Of a stretch of DNA of 64,000 nt, positions 1 to 11,571 are shown in pieces. A program made the translations under genes and the position numbers. The notes beneath the pieces are model-generated. The model worked only from the letters and a program-made list of their open reading frames with translations. It was not told the origin of the DNA and did not search any database. The stretch is from Ascidia mentula. Taxonomy: Eukaryota; Chordata; Ascidiacea; Phlebobranchia; Ascidiidae. Position 1 is the first letter of the stretch. Each line of letters begins with the position of its first letter. The stretch is from NCBI GenBank assembly GCA_947561715.1, contig OX387201.1, positions 16,134,001 to 16,198,000 of the forward strand, given 5' to 3'.

Positions 1-536
1 AATGCTAATGGTGACCCCGTACGTTAATTGTACCGTGAATTAACCAATCATGGACTCGAAATATTTTATTTAAAATATAACTTGGAATTTAGGCCAAATA
101 AATGGATATTTCTGTGTATTGTTGTATATTGAACTACCTCAAGAGTAATAATTGGATGCGATACTATTTCCAACCCAAGTTGAAATTACATTAAAATTAG
201 TACCTAGACAAACTTTATTTGGTTGAAAATCGTCAAACAAAAACATGTCACAAAACTATTCCACAAAAAGTGATATTTTTTGGTGAAAAAAGAAAGAAAG
301 AAACTAGGAAAATGTTGCTGCTTATGTGTCCACCTGAACATATACACAAGCTCGCAGGCTTTGCATAGTTGATATTCGGCGCACGGACAACCTTTGTGCA
401 GAAAAATCGCTTTTGATAGTTAACTGCCAACATCAGGCAAATATAATATAAAATATGAAGGGCTTACTGCGTTCAGTCACGATGTCATCATTAATATTTC
501 CATTTTGCATCTGAAAGGGATGAGGATCGCCTTTAG
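1..536. other. Upstream non-coding stretch, probably intron of the LDLa-GPCR gene
   Basis: No exon with LDLa-type cysteine spacing is visible before position 537. The first recognisable exon starts with a partial codon, so at least one earlier exon must lie off the left edge or be unrecognised here. The sequence is AT-rich and otherwise unremarkable. Confidence 0.5.
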
Positions 537-3500
537 CAAATTCTGCGACGGGGTTGAAGATTGTCCGGACGGCAGCGACGAAAGGAAATTCACCAATGAC
601 TCGTCGAGCGTCATTTGTTCGAACAGATATAACTTTTTCGATCACCGCTGTGTCCTGCCAAACGTGTAAGAAAAAAGGAACCTGCGAAAATTAACCGAAA
701 TTACTTACAAAGTGTGGTTGACGATCAACGTCGGTGCGATCTTTTATTTTGAAACATCGCAGAAATTTTGGTTTCACCTAACTGACATCGTCAGTTTCTG
801 TACGTTTTTTAAATAAAAATCGCACAGATGCCGATCGTTAATTACTCTATGTGGGTAATTTCGGATACCTGACAAGAGAGGACAGATCCGTCGATACCAC
901 CAACCAAAAAAGGCTGATTTCTGTTTTCCAAATGAGTTTCTCTTAACCCGTGAAATGGAAATACACTGCAAAAAGTCACACCACATGCCAATACCGATAA
1001 TGCATTTGTCATAGAAATCAATGGAGCGTGTACAAAGGCTTTAAATTAATTTGAAAAAATCCATTTTGCGCAAAACCGAAAGACAGTATTTTTATTTGTT
1101 ATTAACAAGCCATTTTTTTGAAAAAGTGAAGGAAATATAATGCATTCGAAATTAAAATAATTCTTTTTCAATACAGGTTTGCTTATAAATGTAATCAACA
1201 CCCACATTTATGTTTTTGTTAGCCTGTGCATTTGAAAGGCTAAAATATTTAATAAAAGCACCACAGGCCGTTTTGTGGGTTAAAAATATTTAGAATACGG
1301 GTCGTTTATTTGTGCAATCGGCCCTTTTTAAAGTTTTTAAAGTAGGTGTTAAGTAGTTTTTACCCGCGTGGACCCATCTATAAAGTGTTATAGGCCTGCA
1401 AAGCTTGGGTGTAGTTATCCGTGATTAACTGTTAACACGAGTATATAACACCAATTATGTCCAATATGCAAAACATAAACCTTTAAAATTAATTCAAGGT
1501 ACAACTGCGATGGAACGGAACAATGTCTACACAGAGAGGATGAATGCGGGATAAACTGCAGTCTGTCGTTTATTTGCAGTGACGGTCGATGTATTGTTTC
1601 CGATAAGAAATGCGATGGAAGGTGAGGTTAAATATATCAAACAGCGACAAAACAAAGTGTATTCTTTAAATGTTCACGATGAATTATCGTCATTTTCTGA
1701 TTCGTTTGGGTCCTTGGACCGTCTGAACAGTTCAGCAAGCTCGGTGAACCACCATCACCTATATACTTTTCATGATTTATTTGGTCCCCATACAAAAAGA
1801 ACTTTATCGTTGAAAGTATTATTACTTGGGAAAGTCCAGTTGACCCTTAGAGGTACATGCACCCCAGTTAAAAAACCTATTCTGGAGCGGTTGGAATGAA
1901 CATTCCATTGCAATTACTGAAAGTAAACGAAAGGAGTCAATGCAAATCAAATGAAATTTAAATAAAAAATAAAATATGTTTAAACCATTTTGAGAGCTGC
2001 AGACAGGGTGTATACACGCACTGTTTCGACCTGTAAGGTCTCATCAGTGCAGCTGTTGATGTGACACTGTGCTAGCTGGTAGACTAGCAGGCACACAGAT
2101 TTCCACTTTGTGGTACCTTTCGGTCAATCGTCGATATTTTGGGTACCAAACTAGGTACCAATCAACACAGACGAACCACGTGGAGCGCAATATGGAAAAA
2201 AACAACTGTTTGGGATCCAATAGCGCTATCGGCTCGGCTTTCAATCATAACATATAGTCTACCAACTAGCACAGTGCCACTTCAACAGCTGCACTGATGA
2301 GACCCTACAGGTCCTTACAGGTGTATACACCCTGTCTGCAGCTCTCCTTGATTATTATGGCTCTCTTGCGCATATAAACCATTTTGTTTGTTTATTATTT
2401 TAGTTTGTCACATTGAACAACCAATGTAAGGTGTTTATTCGTTTTGTCCTTGTTAAATTTTCTCCAAAATTAAACCTTTGTAAATATTGTAAGCATTTGC
2501 TTCGTGTATGCAGGGCTGACTGCGACGACATGGAGGACGAATGTGGCGACCCGAAGTGCAAGCATAGATTCGAATGTGACGACGGGTCGTGTTTGTCTCT
2601 GGACCGATTTTGTGACGGAACTAAACACTGTCCCTTTGGGGAAGATGAAATAGATCAAGTCGAAGGTGAGATTTCAAAACTATTTATAGTATAGGCATTG
2701 CTATAGTATAGGCGCCATACATGTTGTGCCTTTTAAGTCGTTCGCAGAAAATATATTGCTTTTGTTGAAGTTGCACCACAATACGTCAACTATAGAAACT
2801 GTCAGCCACGCGTTTTATTCTGATTCGTGTAAAAGTGTCGAAAACCGAACACTTTGCTGGCAATAGGTCAAAAAAATTTTGTTCCGACCCCAAATTGTTC
2901 AGTTGGCTTCTGCGATGGTCAAGCTATTACATATCCAAAAACTCATTATCTCCGTTACTTTCTATTCACCGTAGGTTGTTTAAAACATAACTATTTGATA
3001 CGAGTATCAGAATCACCCAACGACAAATAACCTACGTTTTTTTTCTATACAGCCAGGTTGTTAAAGCAATCAACCGAAAAAAAAATCTGTACAGCCTGTT
3101 CTATATATTCGGCCAAAATAATGTGAATTTGAAGTTGCAAATAAGAATACGTCAACTTATTGCCGGAAGGATAATATAATTAAAAACTACATCATTGTTG
3201 GCAGCAACAAAAGCAAAATATCAATAGCATTATTTGAATAAGAAACTGAGGATGCCCGTGGAGGCGAAATCGATTTTACAGTGTGTATAATAAAACCAGC
3301 TGACTTCTCCAAAAGTTTCAAACTATCACTGGGATTTTTTTCACACATAGATGGCTTCCACTACTGTGCAAACCGGTTCGCCTGGATCCAGAATAGGAAT
3401 CCGGAAACCTTTTCGAATCGAACCTGTCGTCTTCCATACCGGTACTTGTGTGACGGCATCACTCAATGCAACAACAGAAGTGACGAGTGCCAAAATAACT

Positions 3501-6500
3501 GCTCCCATTCTCTGTTCTGCGACGGTGGAGACACGTGTGTCCCAAGAAGCGGTTTGTGCGACGGAGAACCGACGTGTCAGTAAGTGATCAAGGGTTCACA
3601 CACATGTTGATATTTTTACTGTAATTCGGTCAAGGTCCATGCATCTTTCATCAATCTGTTGGCACAATTAAACGTATACTGTTATGCACCGACGTTTCGC
3701 CTGCTACTTAACTAGGCATCATAGGGATATATAAATCATGCATTGGGTCGAAACACGTGGCATTATTAGTTTGGTTATGGCCGATCACCGTCAGTACTGG
3801 ATTATTCAAAAATTTCATTCAAGTTGTTTGTAAAAAGCCCCTGAATGTAAAGAAGGCACACTTGGAACTTATACTGTAGTTGCTATTTGCAGGTGACGAA
3901 GCCTTCTGAAAATCTTAGAGACTGAAAATGTTTTTGTTTTTATTTCCAGTGATTACAAAGACGAACCCGGCCAACAAGTGGATTCGCTGGCCAAAGTAAA
4001 AGGCTTCAAATGCCCAGTTGCTTCCATACACCACAGACAACAATGTGTACTCCCCCAGGTGTGTTATCTGTAAAAGCAAATAATTCCTCAGGCTTGTGAC
4101 GTACTTGTGACGTGAGCCATATGTTTATTTATTTCGTTGTATTCGTTCGAATAATTGCAAAACAATATAATAAAAGCTCACACCTAGGGTGGGGAAATTG
4201 CATGAAAATACCACACAGCACACAAAGTAATGACTGCGCATAATAAATTGCGGCTCACTCCGCAAATCACGCGGCTGTGACATGCAATTGCGCCGTCTTA
4301 AGGCGTAACCACACCACATGGGCTATGTTGTAACTTGTTTTTTGGTTTTCAACCTTACGTATTTACATTTAATAGGAAATGGTCGGAGATAATAGCACGG
4401 AGTGTGCTGATGGTAGTGACGCTTGTGACAACGGTAATTGCAGCACATGTCGGACAAACCCAGAAATACGGATTCATTCAAGGTAATTACACTTGTGCAT
4501 ATTTTACTAAAGTAAAGGAATATTAAATGAAGCACATTTATTATTACCTGTTTTTGTATTTTAATTAAATGGAGAGCCTACCTAGCCACACACTTTTTAC
4601 TATGATAATGTTCAAATTCTGCAGTACGCCGAATCAGTCTCTATAGTTTGTTGATGGTATAGTTTTTGTTGTACTTCTTATTCACACATACGTCGCATCT
4701 GAGGAAGCGAACGGTAGCTCGCTAAAGTTCGTGCTATGAAGTGTTTGTAAAAACAGCCTGTCACGACATATTGCAATCTTATTACTAAATATTATAACAG
4801 ATAACCACATTGTTCTTATTTCCTTAATTCTTTTTGCAAAACTTTAATTTTTTTTATAGCCAACTTTGCGATGGGGTGTTCGATTGTCCAGATCTATCGG
4901 ACGAGTGCTTTTGTTATGACGTAATAGCATCGAAAACCTGCAGAAGTTCGTGCTTTTTCAAGCAAACTTCGCAATGCCCGTGCGACATTGGTCAAGTGCC
5001 TTGCATGAGACAGGACGACTTGGTCGACGCGTCACCATTCCAATGCATTTCACTTGCAAGCTTCTGCGATGGCGTGGAAGACTGCGATAACAGGGCAGAC
5101 GAGATGTACTGTGACGCAAGCCAATCCTGCAACGGCACGTGCCCGAGAAAGCTCAGCAACCAGACTGTAACATGTCGTAGGCACATACCGGGAAATCCCC
5201 ATGCTCCTAGTACAGCCAAAATGTGCGACGGCAGACCAGAATGTTCTGATATGGAAGATGAATGCGATTGGTGCAATAATCCGCCTGAATATTGCAGCGA
5301 ACGCTCACCGTACGGATATTTCCGCTGCGAAGACTTAACTCTACCAGGTTTAATGGTATGTGACGGCACCACAAATTGCAAGGACAATGAGGATGAATTG
5401 TACTGCGAAGGCAGAAGAGAGTGTGGGGGCGGATTGAGATACAGCGTCAGGAATGAGCAGTGGTGCGATTTTGTCGAAGACTGTGAGTTTGGCCAAGACG
5501 AGCAGGCTTGCAATTCGCACTTCTACTGTGAAAACGGAAAACCAGCGTTTGTGATGCGACGTCAGATGTACGACGGGAAAGACGACTGTACAGACGGCAG
5601 TGATGAGTGCCCAGAAGGGGAGAGTGATTCGGTGTTCTCCTCTCGGTACTATCTCATAAAGAACTATTTTCTCAAGTTTATGGTGTGGATCATGGGGTTG
5701 CTGGCTATCGGCGGAAATCTGTCCGTTATGATACACACAATACGCGCTCTGAAGAACTCCAAGCGTCGAAAAATGACCAAAGTTGCGGTTATCTACAATT
5801 GTTTGGTGGTCAATTTGTCGTTGGCCGATTTCCTGATGGGCGTTTTTCTCATAGCTCTTGGAATTAAAGACGCGATCTCATCGGGAAAATACTGTGAGCA
5901 GGACCATGGTTGGAGATCGGGATCAGCATGTGCAAGCTTAGGCGTTTTAGCGGTTCTTTCTAGCGAGGTGTCCCTCACTACCCTAGCCATCCTTTCAACG
6001 TATCGTGCTTACTGTGTTGTCCGGCCTGTACAGAGTAGGACTTTAAATGTTTATACCACAGTGTTTTTTGCCGTATTCACGTGGATCTTTGCCTCAATCA
6101 TTGCTTTCTTGCCTTTCGCGCCAGTGCTCCAGGACTTCTTCATCTCTCGGGTTTGGATTTCGCCCAATCTCTTTTTCAGCACCGACATTATCAACAAGTC
6201 GGAGTTCAGCAGCTTTGCGCTCAAGCTCAATAACTACCTAAACCTTAGCACGGATGTTCCTGCGGTTTGCAGACAAGAAAACGCATCAGACGTGCCATGG
6301 CGTTGCGCCCCAATCTTACTTTCCAACTTCGATCCGGAATATTCGGTCTTGGGTTATTACGGATACTACAGCACGCACTCCACTTGCCTGCCGAAGATAT
6401 TTACGACCAGAGACGACGTTTCTTGGGAGTTTTCCATCTCTTTGACGACACTGAACTTTCTGCTTTGCCTTTACATAGTACTTGCATACTGCGTTATCTG

Positions 6501-6969
6501 TCGCCCTAGACAGATCAACAAAAGCGCTTTCTCGAGCCAGGGAACCCGCAACATGCAAAAGAAAATTGCCATCCTGGTCGCTTCGGACTGCGCATGCTGG
6601 CTGCCGATATGCACTATCGCTTTCCTATGGTTTGCCAGAGTCCCGATTTCAGATATCGTGTACGCGATAACCGCCGTCATTCTGTTGCCGATTAACAGCG
6701 CGCTGAATCCACTCTTTTACTCGAACGCAGTGCACAACATGTTCGGCGAGTTCGCTAACTTCGTGCGCAAAATAAACCCTCACGGTTGCTACGTGTTCGG
6801 GGTGGGTGGGTGTGGTGAACAGGGCCAGGTCAGGGCACGACTGAGCAACGATGACCATCGGTTATTGCGTGGAACCGACGTGGAACTGCATGTGGTTTCG
6901 AGGTCGGAATCTCGACTCGTTACTGAACATACATACGTAGATAACGGAATGAATGAATCTGTCATTTGA
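537..6969 (+). CDS. LDL-receptor class A repeat / seven-transmembrane GPCR (5' partial)
   Basis: Probable cell-surface receptor of the rhodopsin-type LGR/relaxin-receptor/GRL101 group. Exons: 537-665, 1499-1621, 2514-2665, 3351-3579, 3950-4058, 4376-4482, 4860-6969; phases match at every junction, giving 985 visible residues. About 13 LDLa-like repeats (CDG...C...SDEC pattern) come first, several split by introns, then the 7TM domain in the last exon. TM1 has GGNLSV, TM2 LSLADFLMG, TM6 CWLP, TM7 LPINSALNPLFY. The E/DRY position at the end of TM3 reads STYRAY, lacking the acidic residue. Extracellular loop 2 is long (about 100 aa). The last LDLa repeat reads MYDG where CDG is expected. No leucine-rich repeats lie between LDLa and 7TM, unlike RXFP1/2 and GRL101. 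Ligand unknown. The 5' end is missing from the window; the stop is at 6967-6969. Confidence 0.88.
1992..2346. mobile_element. Fold-back (MITE-like) element in a GPCR intron
   Basis: Left arm 1992-2086 (beginning GAGAGCTGCAGACAGG) is nearly the reverse complement of right arm 2255-2346 (ending CCTGTCTGCAGCTCTC), with a centre of about 170 bp. TAAACCATTTTG occurs at 1981-1992 and again at 2375-2386, which may be a target duplication if the element extends past the right arm. A single arm of the same family recurs at 47048-47117. No coding capacity. Confidence 0.75.
3676..3727 (-). repeat. Hammerhead-like repeat fragment, AGGCGAAACGTCGGTG type
   Basis: On the minus strand a GATGCCT segment, a short loop and AGGCGAAACGTCGGTG match the copy at 13405-13475. 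The GAAAC-GUC half of a hammerhead core and helix II are recognisable, but the CUGANGA half is degraded. It lies in a GPCR intron and is probably a retroelement-derived remnant. Confidence 0.4.
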
Positions 6970-7339
6970 AAGCTTTACTGTCATTGCGCTTGGCTTCTGC
7001 CCACCGGCCCAGTTAATGCATTTTCGCCTGTACTGTTGAATGTCGATGTATACGTGGCACGTTTTCTCTTCTTATCGTGATTTGTTATGCTCCATTCTTC
7101 AATGAATCGTTCTTCACGCAGGATCCCGGTCAGGACTCTAAATTTATATCATATACTTCATGTTTTTCGTGTTATCATGACTTAAAGCTGACATGCATGT
7201 GAGTTTCCACATATATAGTCCTAATATAATCTCCGAAGCGCAACCATATTTACTCTCACTTGACCGCAAGACAAAAAAGGACCAAAACATCTTTCGTACT
7301 TGTATTGTTGGACGGTATATGTGTAACACGTTTAATGTA
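6970..7339. other. 3' flank of the GPCR gene
   Basis: The stretch downstream of the GPCR stop shows no coding signal on either strand and presumably includes the 3' UTR. I could not identify a convincing AATAAA signal close to the stop. Confidence 0.4.
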
Positions 7340-7540
7340 TTACTTGTGGAAAGAAATAATATCGTGGTTGTGTAATTTTTGCCAATGGTTGGTGTAACAT
7401 TTGCCGATTTGATTTTCCAGCAACGAGATAAGTTAATTAAGAGCAAGCGAAGGGACAAAATTTAGTTACATAACAGTCTTACAAACCCATTTTTACAGTA
7501 GACAACCGCAGAACTAGAAGTACCTGCGCTACAATTGTAG
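7340..7540. repeat. Direct repeat, copy 1 (about 200 bp)
   Basis: The block from TTACTTGTGGAAAG to GCTACAATTGTAG recurs in the same orientation at 8687-8909 with small indels; the second copy has an extra GGTTGGTATAAC segment. The two copies bracket the fucosyltransferase remnant, suggesting a local duplication or a dispersed repeat. No coding potential. Confidence 0.85.
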
Positions 7541-8159
7541 AATTTTTTTGCTATGATTCTACCAATTCCAATTGGTCTTGTTGATTACGCGGCGCGCAAC
7601 CGTTAGTGGATTCTATCGACAACCATATGCACGAAAACCACATTTCACCATGTTTGAAAATCCATTTCATTTTTTTCTTTGAACGTCTTGCATGAACTCA
7701 TTTTGCAGTTTCGGTAAGAATTGTGGATAGGCTCAACCAGAGTAGCTCAGAGGTATAATACCACACACGCAATGCTAAGGTTTAACGCTAAAAGTAAACA
7801 TCAACAATAAGTACTTTGGTCTCAGTGTTCGTCCTAAAATAGCCAGATGGGCACCGCAGACGTTGGAGATATGGACTAATACTGAATACCCGTTTTCCAC
7901 ATCGAAATATTCTTTTCTTTTATATGAGCAAGAAAAATGGTATTGTAAGAGGCAGTGCAATGTTCCAGCGGTGTCTAAGGAAGGTTTTTATAAATTGCAA
8001 CAATATGCCAGTGTAACTTACAAACTGCATTGATAACAAACCAAAGTATTTAGACAATGAGATTGAAAATAAGCACAGTACTATATTTTTCATTTTTTTA
8101 ATTGTTGTTCTTAAAAATAAGCACAAATGTTGAAAAAAAAGCACAATGTGGAAATGATC

Positions 8160-8569
8160 GCTAAGTTCGAGGCCATTCCTCCAAAACTTCTCCGTGATGT
8201 ATTCCGGGCAATGAAGTGAGTTTTCAAACGACAGATAGAACTTATTATTCTGAATCTTTGCAACAAGCTTGGATTCATCTCTTGCTTTGAAACACTCGCC
8301 GAATTTGTCCAATCTTATTCCAGCCTCCAGTAATTTCCTTGCGTATTGCATGTGCCAAACTGCTCCATACATTCGGTCGCAGTTGCTAACAAACCAAACA
8401 GCGACTTTATTTTTCGACTTCACCCAGTTCTTCACATTGCCTGTAGTTTTCTGTCTTATCGAGACTTCTACAACACGCCTATAAAAGTGCCAAAATATAA
8501 GCGGATATTAGATTTACTGAAAAACATCCACGTCAGGTTGAAGATTGGATCAAAGCGCTCGTCTTCCAT
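8160..8569 (-). pseudogene. Glycosyltransferase family 10 (alpha-1,3-fucosyltransferase) fragment, frameshifted
   Basis: The minus strand encodes the GT10 donor-binding region: AVWFVSNC, then FYLSFENSLHCPEYITEKF followed by WRNGLE, which is the family signature. The upstream part (ERFDPIFNLTWMFF, resembling the FNWT motif) is in a different frame, and a stop follows in that frame near 8474, so there is a 1 bp frameshift around 8480. After WRNGLE the homology stops. Intact enzymes are Golgi type II membrane proteins of about 350-400 aa; no N-terminal anchor is seen here. Probably a pseudogene, less likely two exons of a gene with an unseen micro-intron. Confidence 0.75.
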
Positions 8570-8686
8570 TTGTTGTTTTAAATAAGTTAGCTTGGCTGGG
8601 GTTTCCTTACTTCAAAACACATAATGCTGCCTCGAAACTCTTTTAAAAGCAAACAGTTATTGGAAAATAATTACACGTGCCACTAG

Positions 8687-8909
8687 TTACTTGTGGAAAG
8701 AAATAATATCGTGGTTGATGTAACTTTTGCCAATGGTTGGTGTAATTTAAATGGTTGGTATAACTTTTGCCAATTTGACTTTCCAGCAACGAGATAAGTT
8801 AATTAAGAGCAAGCGAAGGGACAAAATTTAGTTTACATAACAGTCTTACAAACCCATTTTTTTACAATAGACAACCGCAGCACCAGAAGTACCTGCGCTA
8901 CAATTGTAG
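8687..8909. repeat. Direct repeat, copy 2
   Basis: Second copy of the block at 7340-7540, same orientation, ending in the same GCTACAATTGTAG. It differs by a short internal duplication (AATGGTTGGT) and point changes. Confidence 0.85.
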
Positions 8910-9963
8910 TGGTTCCCGGTATGGCTTGGGTTGTAACATATCGTTTAAATCTTAATTCCGTTGGCTAACAATACATGACATGCAAACATTGGATATACCA
9001 ATGGATACGAGCCATTCTCATGGATGCGCACACATTGAGAATTTAACACAAACCGAGATGCAAGTTCTACTTGTTTCCATATTGCGCATGACCTTTCTCG
9101 AAGGCTAGTTATTAGTGCGTAGTAAAAGCTATATTCTCTTGCAGAGTTTGGTGAACTTCTGGACACGTGCTGGACATTCTAAAGATCACTTGAAATACAT
9201 ATTGCACTCCATTTCATCCATTATATTGTCAGGTTTAAAACCTTAAAGAAAACCCGATTTATTACATTTGTATTAAAAACTATAAAATAACCGTAATATC
9301 ATACGCATCTGTCTGTATGCCCTTGTGGCCACGCATTTGCAACCGCAAAAATTTTGCCTGGGGTTTCACAACAGCTTGACACGTCTGTAAAATCTTAGAT
9401 CATCGTTTTATTGCAATAATCACAGTTTCACACATACTGTTTACTAAAACCTTTATACATCAAAACACACGTTGACTTTAAGCGTGGCCGGTTCTAGAAA
9501 ATGCTGCGGGGCCCGATCAGAAAGCGGAATACAGGGCAAATTTTACCTCGATTAGATTTCAATTCGTTATGTTTTTGGGTTCTTCACAGTAAACCATACG
9601 GGGCTCCTTTGAAACGCGGTTCTCGATATGGCTAAATCGTTGAACTGTGCCTATAAATGGGACCTGTCCTGACTATATATAGCATACGACGGTTTCAAAC
9701 AAACCTGAAAGCAAACGTTTTGACACTCGGCAGGTTGTCGATATGTCGCGACGACTCGTTTGTCGTGCAATCGTTGTTGTAGCGCCACAAGTTTACTTCA
9801 ACCATCTTGTGGTTGCGGCTTCAGAACTTCGCGTTCGGCGGTGGTGACGCCCTTACATGCTACAGGCACGCGGTTTGTGGAATGTGACGTAATGTGACGT
9901 AATGTATCATGCAATATATGTCATTAATACGTGTGTGCGATGTTTAAATGCCACTACCTGCCC

Positions 9964-10115
9964 TATAAAAGCAAGGGTTCCAGCCTTACTTTTAGTTCCA
10001 TATTGTTTCATTCTCGCTTTGACGAATATGGCATTTGTAAATATCTCGTTTCATTTCGTTTGACAGGTCATGTTTGTGCGAAGTTCGCTAATTTGCGAAG
10101 TTTGCCGCAACAACA
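9964..10115 (+). promoter_or_regulatory. Candidate TATA promoter and 5' non-coding exon (tentative)
   Basis: TATAAAAG at 9964-9971 is followed by a C/T-rich start-like stretch. A plausible splice acceptor (TTTGACAG) lies at about 10066 and a donor (CAACAAG/GTAATG) near 10115. This could be the promoter and leader of the SLC7A gene 2.6 kb downstream, but there is no direct link. Confidence 0.2.
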
Positions 10116-11409
10116 AGGTAATGCGGGTCATTGAAATAAAATAAGTAGAAGTTTTGATTTTTTATAATATTGTGTAAGGCTTGAGTGGGTCGCTGGTTGA
10201 TAAAGTTGGCGCCCTCTGTATTCCGCAATAAACGCACTTCAGTTGTGATTGCAACATTTTCAGGAGACGCGTGCTGCGACGGTATAAGCGACATTTTCCC
10301 ATTCTTGTTTTGTAGGAAGTGTATTTTTTCAAGTTTATATAATTAGAAAGAAATAAAAACAATTATCACAACCCAGATTCACAACGTTTCACTTTGCGTG
10401 ATGTTCATGACAACACGTTATTTGAAAGTCTAGTATTGACAACTATTGAACTTAAATAGTGTATGCAGAATAATAAACTAATTTGGGTCAATTCGAGTTG
10501 TTTCTGTTTGTGCAAGCGCTCACTTTGGTGTCATCGGCAGAGTTTTTTTGACAGAACTCCCCAGGTTTCGGTTTAGCAGAACACACAAGCCTGCCCTCTT
10601 TCGTTTAATCAAATAAATTTTACTAATATTTTTTCGTTACTTTAAAGACCGGCAACTTATATTTCTTTTGTTTTGAACTTTCGTCCTACCTACACCGCAT
10701 TTTGCATCAAGTAACTTAATTATTTTTCTTTTGTTAATATTTTTTCACTTGTGGCAGCTGTAGAAACTGATGATGCCTTTAGGCGAAATGTATTTTTCTA
10801 AACATCAACCAACTGAACTGTCTGCAAAATCGCTGTGTTGAACTTAACATAGAAATACATAGAAAGTAAATTGTATTCCTTTCGGTTGACCTTGTTTTCG
10901 ATGTCACATCTGTGGCAAACCTAAATATAGAGGTGGGTAGTCCGAACCGCAGGTCCGAAAAACACATAAGAATATTTCTAATTCTTCGTCTTTTGAAATA
11001 TAATACAAGGTTTTCAACAACAGAAAATGTCATGAAATCACTACAGAATCAACCTGTGTAGGTAGGGGTTGACCGACGGATCAGACAATACCAATAGGGA
11101 AAATTTATATTTCTGTTCCAAATAAGATCACATACACTAACACTGATCGTTTTGTTGTTCTTATTTGAGTGGTTCCTAAATTGAGACAACGCATTGATGG
11201 GTGGGCTTATAGCGTATGATGTTTAGGACTACCTTTGGTCACAGTTTTAGTCCACAGAACACGCAGAATCAGATTAAGACATCCAATTATACCTTGTGCA
11301 GTGGAGGTTTGGTGACTGCGCTGAATTGCAAATGGAGCATACTTTTTGTGATTTACTTTTTCACAAGACAAACCTACATTAGGAACACAACTCACGGGTT
11401 TTCTCATAA

Positions 11410-11571
11410 TGCTGAGTATAAATAGACTGGCCCATATTGTTATTAACACTGTCATGTTAAAGACGTTTCGACAAAAACTGAGTCAAACTGATGATGACAA
11501 AAGTTTTTGTCGAAACGTCTTTAACATGACAGTGTTAATAACAATATGGGCCAGTCTATTTATACTCAGCA
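11410..11571. repeat. Perfect 70 bp inverted repeat with hammerhead-like core
   Basis: Positions 11410-11479 are the exact reverse complement of 11502-11571; the spacer is 22 bp. On the plus strand CTGATGA (11488-11494), a GACAAAA/TTTTGTC stem and GAAACGTC (11512-11519) have the order of a hammerhead ribozyme core. The right arm belongs to the family also seen at 15214-15306 and 35321-35415. Confidence 0.8.

Noticed and set aside
1579..1899. Plus-strand 106-codon frame
   Set aside because: It starts inside an LDLa exon in another frame and runs into the intron.
4695..4760. Possible third hammerhead type (CTGAGGAAGCGA...TCGCT)
   Set aside because: CUGANGA and a helix II fit, but the GAAA segment is AAAG and no cleavage strand was found.
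4992..5513. Long minus-strand open frame (173 codons) opposite the LDLa exon
   Set aside because: It mirrors the Cys/Asp-rich LDLa coding exon and has no motif of its own; treated as a shadow.
8945..9166. 73-codon minus-strand frame downstream of the fucosyltransferase region
   Set aside because: Amino-acid composition looks protein-like, but no family motif or splice structure could be identified.
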